10,346 bases of DNA from an uncultured Azospirillum sp. GTDB lineage: Bacteria > Pseudomonadota > Alphaproteobacteria > Azospirillales > Azospirillaceae. The stretch covers positions 1 to 10,346 of the forward strand of contig NZ_CAMLJP010000165.1 in NCBI RefSeq assembly GCF_946480385.1, read 5' to 3'. The stretch's first letter is position 1; each line of letters opens with the position of its first letter. Shown here one piece after another: positions 8,438-10,346 of this stretch. The notes beneath the pieces are model-generated. The model searched no databases. It saw only the letters and a list, made by a program, of their open reading frames with translations, and was not told the origin of the DNA. Position numbers and translations under genes: made by a program.

Positions 8438-9444
8438 GCCGCATCCTCTTCATCACCTCCAACCGGCTGGGCGACGCGGTGCTGTCGACCGGGCTGCTCG
8501 ACCATCTGACCCGGACCTATCCGGGAGCGCGGCTGACCATCGCCTGCGGGCCGCTGCCGGCGCCGCTGTTCCGCGCCGTGCCGGGGCTGGAGCGGCTGAT
8601 CCCGCTGGCCAAGCGCTCCTATGCGCGGCACTGGCTGCGGCTGTGGCTGGAGTGCGTGGGCACGCGCTGGGATCTGGTGGTCGATCTGCGCAACTCGGCG
8701 GTCGGGCGGCTGGTGCCGGCCCGGCGCCGCGCCTTCCACGCCAAGGCCGTCCGCCCGATGCACAAGGTGGAGGAGAATGCCGCCGTGCTGGGCCTGTCGC
8801 CGCCGCCGGCCCCGCGGCTGTGGATCGACGCGGCGGCGAGGGAGCAGGCCGACGCCCTGATCCCCGCCGGGACCGGCCCCTTCCTCGCCATCGGGCCGAC
8901 GGCCAACTGGCTGGGCAAGGAATGGCCGGCCGATCGTTTCGCCCGGCTGGCGCTGCGCCTGACGGGGGAGGGCGGGCCGCTGGCCGGCGCGCGGGTTGCG
9001 GTGCTGGCCGCCCCGCCGGAGCGCGAGCGGGCGCGGCCCGTGCTGGACGCGCTGGGATCGAAGGCCATCGACCTGACCGGCCGCACCGACCCGATGGCGG
9101 CGGCCGCCTGCCTGGAGCGGGCGGCGCTCTATCTAGGCAACGACAGCGGGCTGATGCACATCGCGGCGGCGGCGGGCGTGCCGACCGTCGGACTGTTCGG
9201 CCCCGGCTACCCCGCCATCTACGGTCCTTGGGGGCCGCGCGGCCGGGTGGTGACCAGCAGCGTGCCGCAGGCGGATTTGCTGGCCCGCGTCGCCGCCGAC
9301 CCCGACGACCGCAACCTGATGGACGGCATCGGCGAGGAGCGGGTGGTGGAAACCGCAAGTGAACTCCTGTCCGAAACGCATAGGACTTGTGACCAGTTTG
9401 CGGCAAGGGCCTGCGGACCGGCCGAAGTACCCCCGTTGCGTTGA
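8434..9444 (+). CDS. Glycosyltransferase family 9 (ADP-heptose:LPS heptosyltransferase-like)
   Basis: The 336-residue protein has the two Rossmann-like halves of GT-B heptosyltransferases. The N-terminus MSRILFITSNRLGDAVLSTG (1-20) carries the conserved RLGD motif with its acidic residue. LVVDLRNS (81-88) follows. The C-terminal donor half has AIGPTANWLGKEWPADRFA (152-170), then LTGRTDP (214-220) and the family hallmark GNDSGLMHIAAAAGVPTVGL (235-254) plus FGPGYP. Members such as WaaC/WaaF add heptose to the LPS core at the cytoplasmic face; the exact sugar here is unknown. The start codon overlaps the lptF stop (ATGA), so translational coupling is likely, and both functions concern LPS. The last about 23 residues (from ETHRTCDQ) look unlike the family and run into the flaF promoter region, suggesting a 3' extension past an ancestral stop. 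Confidence 0.9.
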   Translation: MSRILFITSNRLGDAVLSTGLLDHLTRTYPGARLTIACGPLPAPLFRAVPGLERLIPLAKRSYARHWLRLWLECVGTRWDLVVDLRNSAVGRLVPARRRAFHAKAVRPMHKVEENAAVLGLSPPPAPRLWIDAAAREQADALIPAGTGPFLAIGPTANWLGKEWPADRFARLALRLTGEGGPLAGARVAVLAAPPERERARPVLDALGSKAIDLTGRTDPMAAAACLERAALYLGNDSGLMHIAAAAGVPTVGLFGPGYPAIYGPWGPRGRVVTSSVPQADLLARVAADPDDRNLMDGIGEERVVETASELLSETHRTCDQFAARACGPAEVPPLR

Positions 9445-9469
9445 CAAAGCCCCTCGGATAACCGACACT
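9441..9469 (+). promoter_or_regulatory. Candidate sigma-70-type promoter for flaF
   Basis: A perfect TTGACA (9441-9446) overlaps the stop codon of the glycosyltransferase gene. GACACT (9464-9469), a three-of-six match to TATAAT, follows at 17-bp spacing. That puts a start site roughly 55 bp before the flaF ATG. The -35 is strong and the -10 is weak, as is common in alphaproteobacteria. Transcription would begin within or just after the end of the upstream gene, uncoupling flaF from lptF-GT9. Confidence 0.4.
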
Positions 9470-9520
9470 TCCGCGACGAAGCAAAGGGGCAGGTCCGCCC
9501 CACCGGATGGGTTTTCCCCC

Positions 9521-9534
9521 GAGGGTTTGGAATG
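9521..9534 (+). promoter_or_regulatory. Strong ribosome-binding site and start of flaF
   Basis: GAGGG at 9521-9525 lies six bases before ATG 9532 and is the best Shine-Dalgarno match of any complete gene in the window. It follows a run of five C (9516-9520). It fixes the start of flaF, because no other in-frame start nearby has such a site. Confidence 0.75.
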
Positions 9535-10092
9535 AAGCCGACTCCCACCTACGCCAACAAGCCGACCTCGGACAATCCGCGCGACGTCGAGGCTTGGGCC
9601 CTGGCGGAAGCGGCGCGCCGTATCATCGCCGCCAGCCATGCCAAGGACGAAAAGGCCTACCGCGAGGCTCTTCAGCTGAATCAGCGCCTGTGGACGATCT
9701 TCCAGGCGGCGATCACTGAAGAGGATTGCGGCCATCCGCCGGAGGTCCGCACCAACATCGCGGCCCTGTCGTTGCTGGTCGACCGCGAGACGACCAACCG
9801 CCTGATCGACCTGGATTTCGCCAAGATCGATACGCTGGTCAACATCAACCGCAACGTCGCCAGCGGCCTGACCGCCCAGGGCCAGTTCATCGCCGCCCAG
9901 CAGGCGACCCAGCCGCACCCGGGCACGCCGCAGGCCGCCGCTCCGCAGGCGCCCGCCGCCCAGACCGCTCCGGCTGCCGCCCCGGCGCCGGGCCAGCCGC
10001 CCGCCGGCATGCGCCCGGCCGTGCCGCCGCGCCCGATGACGGCCCCCGAAGCCGCCCCGGTCAACCGCGAGTCCCTGCGCATTTCGATCTGA
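9532..10092 (+). CDS. flaF: FlaF family flagellin-biogenesis protein with Pro/Ala-rich C-terminal extension
   Basis: The 186-residue protein carries a complete FlaF domain at about residues 15-115. Signatures are NQRLWTIFQ (50-58), PPEVRTNIAALSLLVDR (69-85) and LVNINRNVASGL (102-113). FlaF proteins occur in alphaproteobacteria and act after transcription in flagellin production and export, often opposite the translational regulator FlbT. Family members are usually about 110-130 residues. Here residues about 120-178 add a low-complexity tail rich in Pro, Ala and Gln, ending in SLRISI. The tail is probably disordered. No flagellin or flbT gene is seen in the window, though these often neighbour flaF. 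The gene has its own strong ribosome-binding site, a candidate promoter and a terminator, so it may be a single-gene unit. The domain call is firm; the role of the tail is unknown. Confidence 0.9.
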   Translation: MKPTPTYANKPTSDNPRDVEAWALAEAARRIIAASHAKDEKAYREALQLNQRLWTIFQAAITEEDCGHPPEVRTNIAALSLLVDRETTNRLIDLDFAKIDTLVNINRNVASGLTAQGQFIAAQQATQPHPGTPQAAAPQAPAAQTAPAAAPAPGQPPAGMRPAVPPRPMTAPEAAPVNRESLRISI

Positions 10093-10109
10093 GCGGGTTG
10101 ATATCGACA

Positions 10110-10150
10110 GCAAAAAGGCCGGCGCCCCATCGGTGCGCCGGCCTTTTTGC
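10110..10150 (+). terminator. Rho-independent terminator after flaF
   Basis: GCAAAAAGGCCGGCGC (10110-10125) and GCGCCGGCCTTTTTGC (10135-10150) form a perfect 16-bp stem with a nine-base loop. A GC-rich core is followed by a run of five T on the + strand. Because the left arm carries five A, the hairpin also has a T run on the - strand and could stop transcription from both directions. It lies 18 bp after the flaF stop. Confidence 0.95.
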
Positions 10151-10183
10151 TTATTTTCAGACTTCTTACGTTTCAGAGCGCCT

Positions 10184-10280
10184 CTCGGTCGTCATTCCCG
10201 CGAAGGCGGGGATCCAGGCTTACCCATTGGTTTCGCTTGGGAAACACTGGCTTCCCGCCTTCGCGGGAATGACGGCCGAG
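10184..10280. repeat. Dispersed-type inverted repeat (GTCATTCCCGCGAAGGCGGG family)
   Basis: Two 34-base arms (10184-10217 and 10247-10280) are inverted copies of each other with three mismatches. They surround a 29-base centre that itself contains CCCA/TGGG. The arm core GTCATTCCCGCGAAGGCGGG is a familiar intergenic repeat in many proteobacteria, where such palindromes are scattered in many copies and sit between converging genes. It has no coding capacity. It lies between the flaF terminator and the end of a - strand gene, the expected type of site. Confidence 0.85.
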
Positions 10281-10303
10281 GAGGGGAGAGCCGGGAACCG
10301 CCC

Positions 10304-10346
10304 TCACTCCGCCGGAACCTCGCGTTCCAGTTCCTCCAGCCAGATG
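10304..10346 (-). CDS. C-terminal end of an unidentified - strand gene
   Basis: Reading the - strand from the window edge gives 14 codons, IWLEELEREVPAE-stop, with the TGA at 10304-10306. The stretch is amphipathic and Glu-rich, codon choice is GC-rich, and the stop lies just beyond the inverted repeat, as expected for a gene converging on flaF. The fragment is too short to name a family. It is called from reading frame and context only. Confidence 0.55.
   Translation of the reverse strand, partial: IWLEELEREVPAE

Overview
The window is GC-rich (roughly two thirds or more G+C) Gram-negative DNA. A FlaF-family flagellin-biogenesis protein, an alphaproteobacterial-style LptF, a short Porin_4-like outer-membrane protein and a SPINDLY/OGT-type TPR glycosyltransferase together suggest an alphaproteobacterium, most plausibly Rhodospirillales and possibly Azospirillum. 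The genus is inferred from protein style, not from a database match. No rRNA, tRNA, CRISPR array, prophage or insertion sequence was seen. Most of the window reads as ordinary, densely packed chromosome.

Left part, + strand (1-2261): the 3' end of a methyl-accepting chemotaxis protein; a complete pxpA (5-oxoprolinase subunit A) without pxpB or pxpC beside it; then, after about 200 bp of unusually AT-rich DNA, a short exported porin-like beta-barrel protein.

Middle, - strand (2266-7093): reading in the direction of transcription, a large TPR/GT41 O-GlcNAc-transferase-like protein, a lipoprotein of the PQQ-dependent sugar (sorbosone) dehydrogenase family, and a group I cysteine desulfurase. 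The gaps are 82 and 66 bp, so a single transcription unit is possible but not shown. The last gene converges on the porin gene with only 4 bp between the stop codons.

Right part, + strand (7280-10092), divergent from the middle block across a 186-bp gap: lptF (LPS-export permease) overlaps by ATGA a family 9 glycosyltransferase (heptosyltransferase-like). A flaF gene with a long Pro/Ala-rich tail follows. It has its own strong ribosome-binding site and a candidate promoter at the glycosyltransferase stop codon, and it ends in a perfect 16-bp-stem terminator. Beyond that are a dispersed-type inverted repeat of about 97 bp and the last codons of an unidentified - strand gene.

Functionally, the region has an envelope and surface flavour: chemoreceptor, porin, LPS transport, LPS-type glycosyl transfer, an intracellular O-glycosyltransferase and a flagellin chaperone/regulator. 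The closeness of the GT41-type enzyme and flaF makes flagellin glycosylation a testable idea, but the sequence does not prove it. I found no convincing new multi-gene system.
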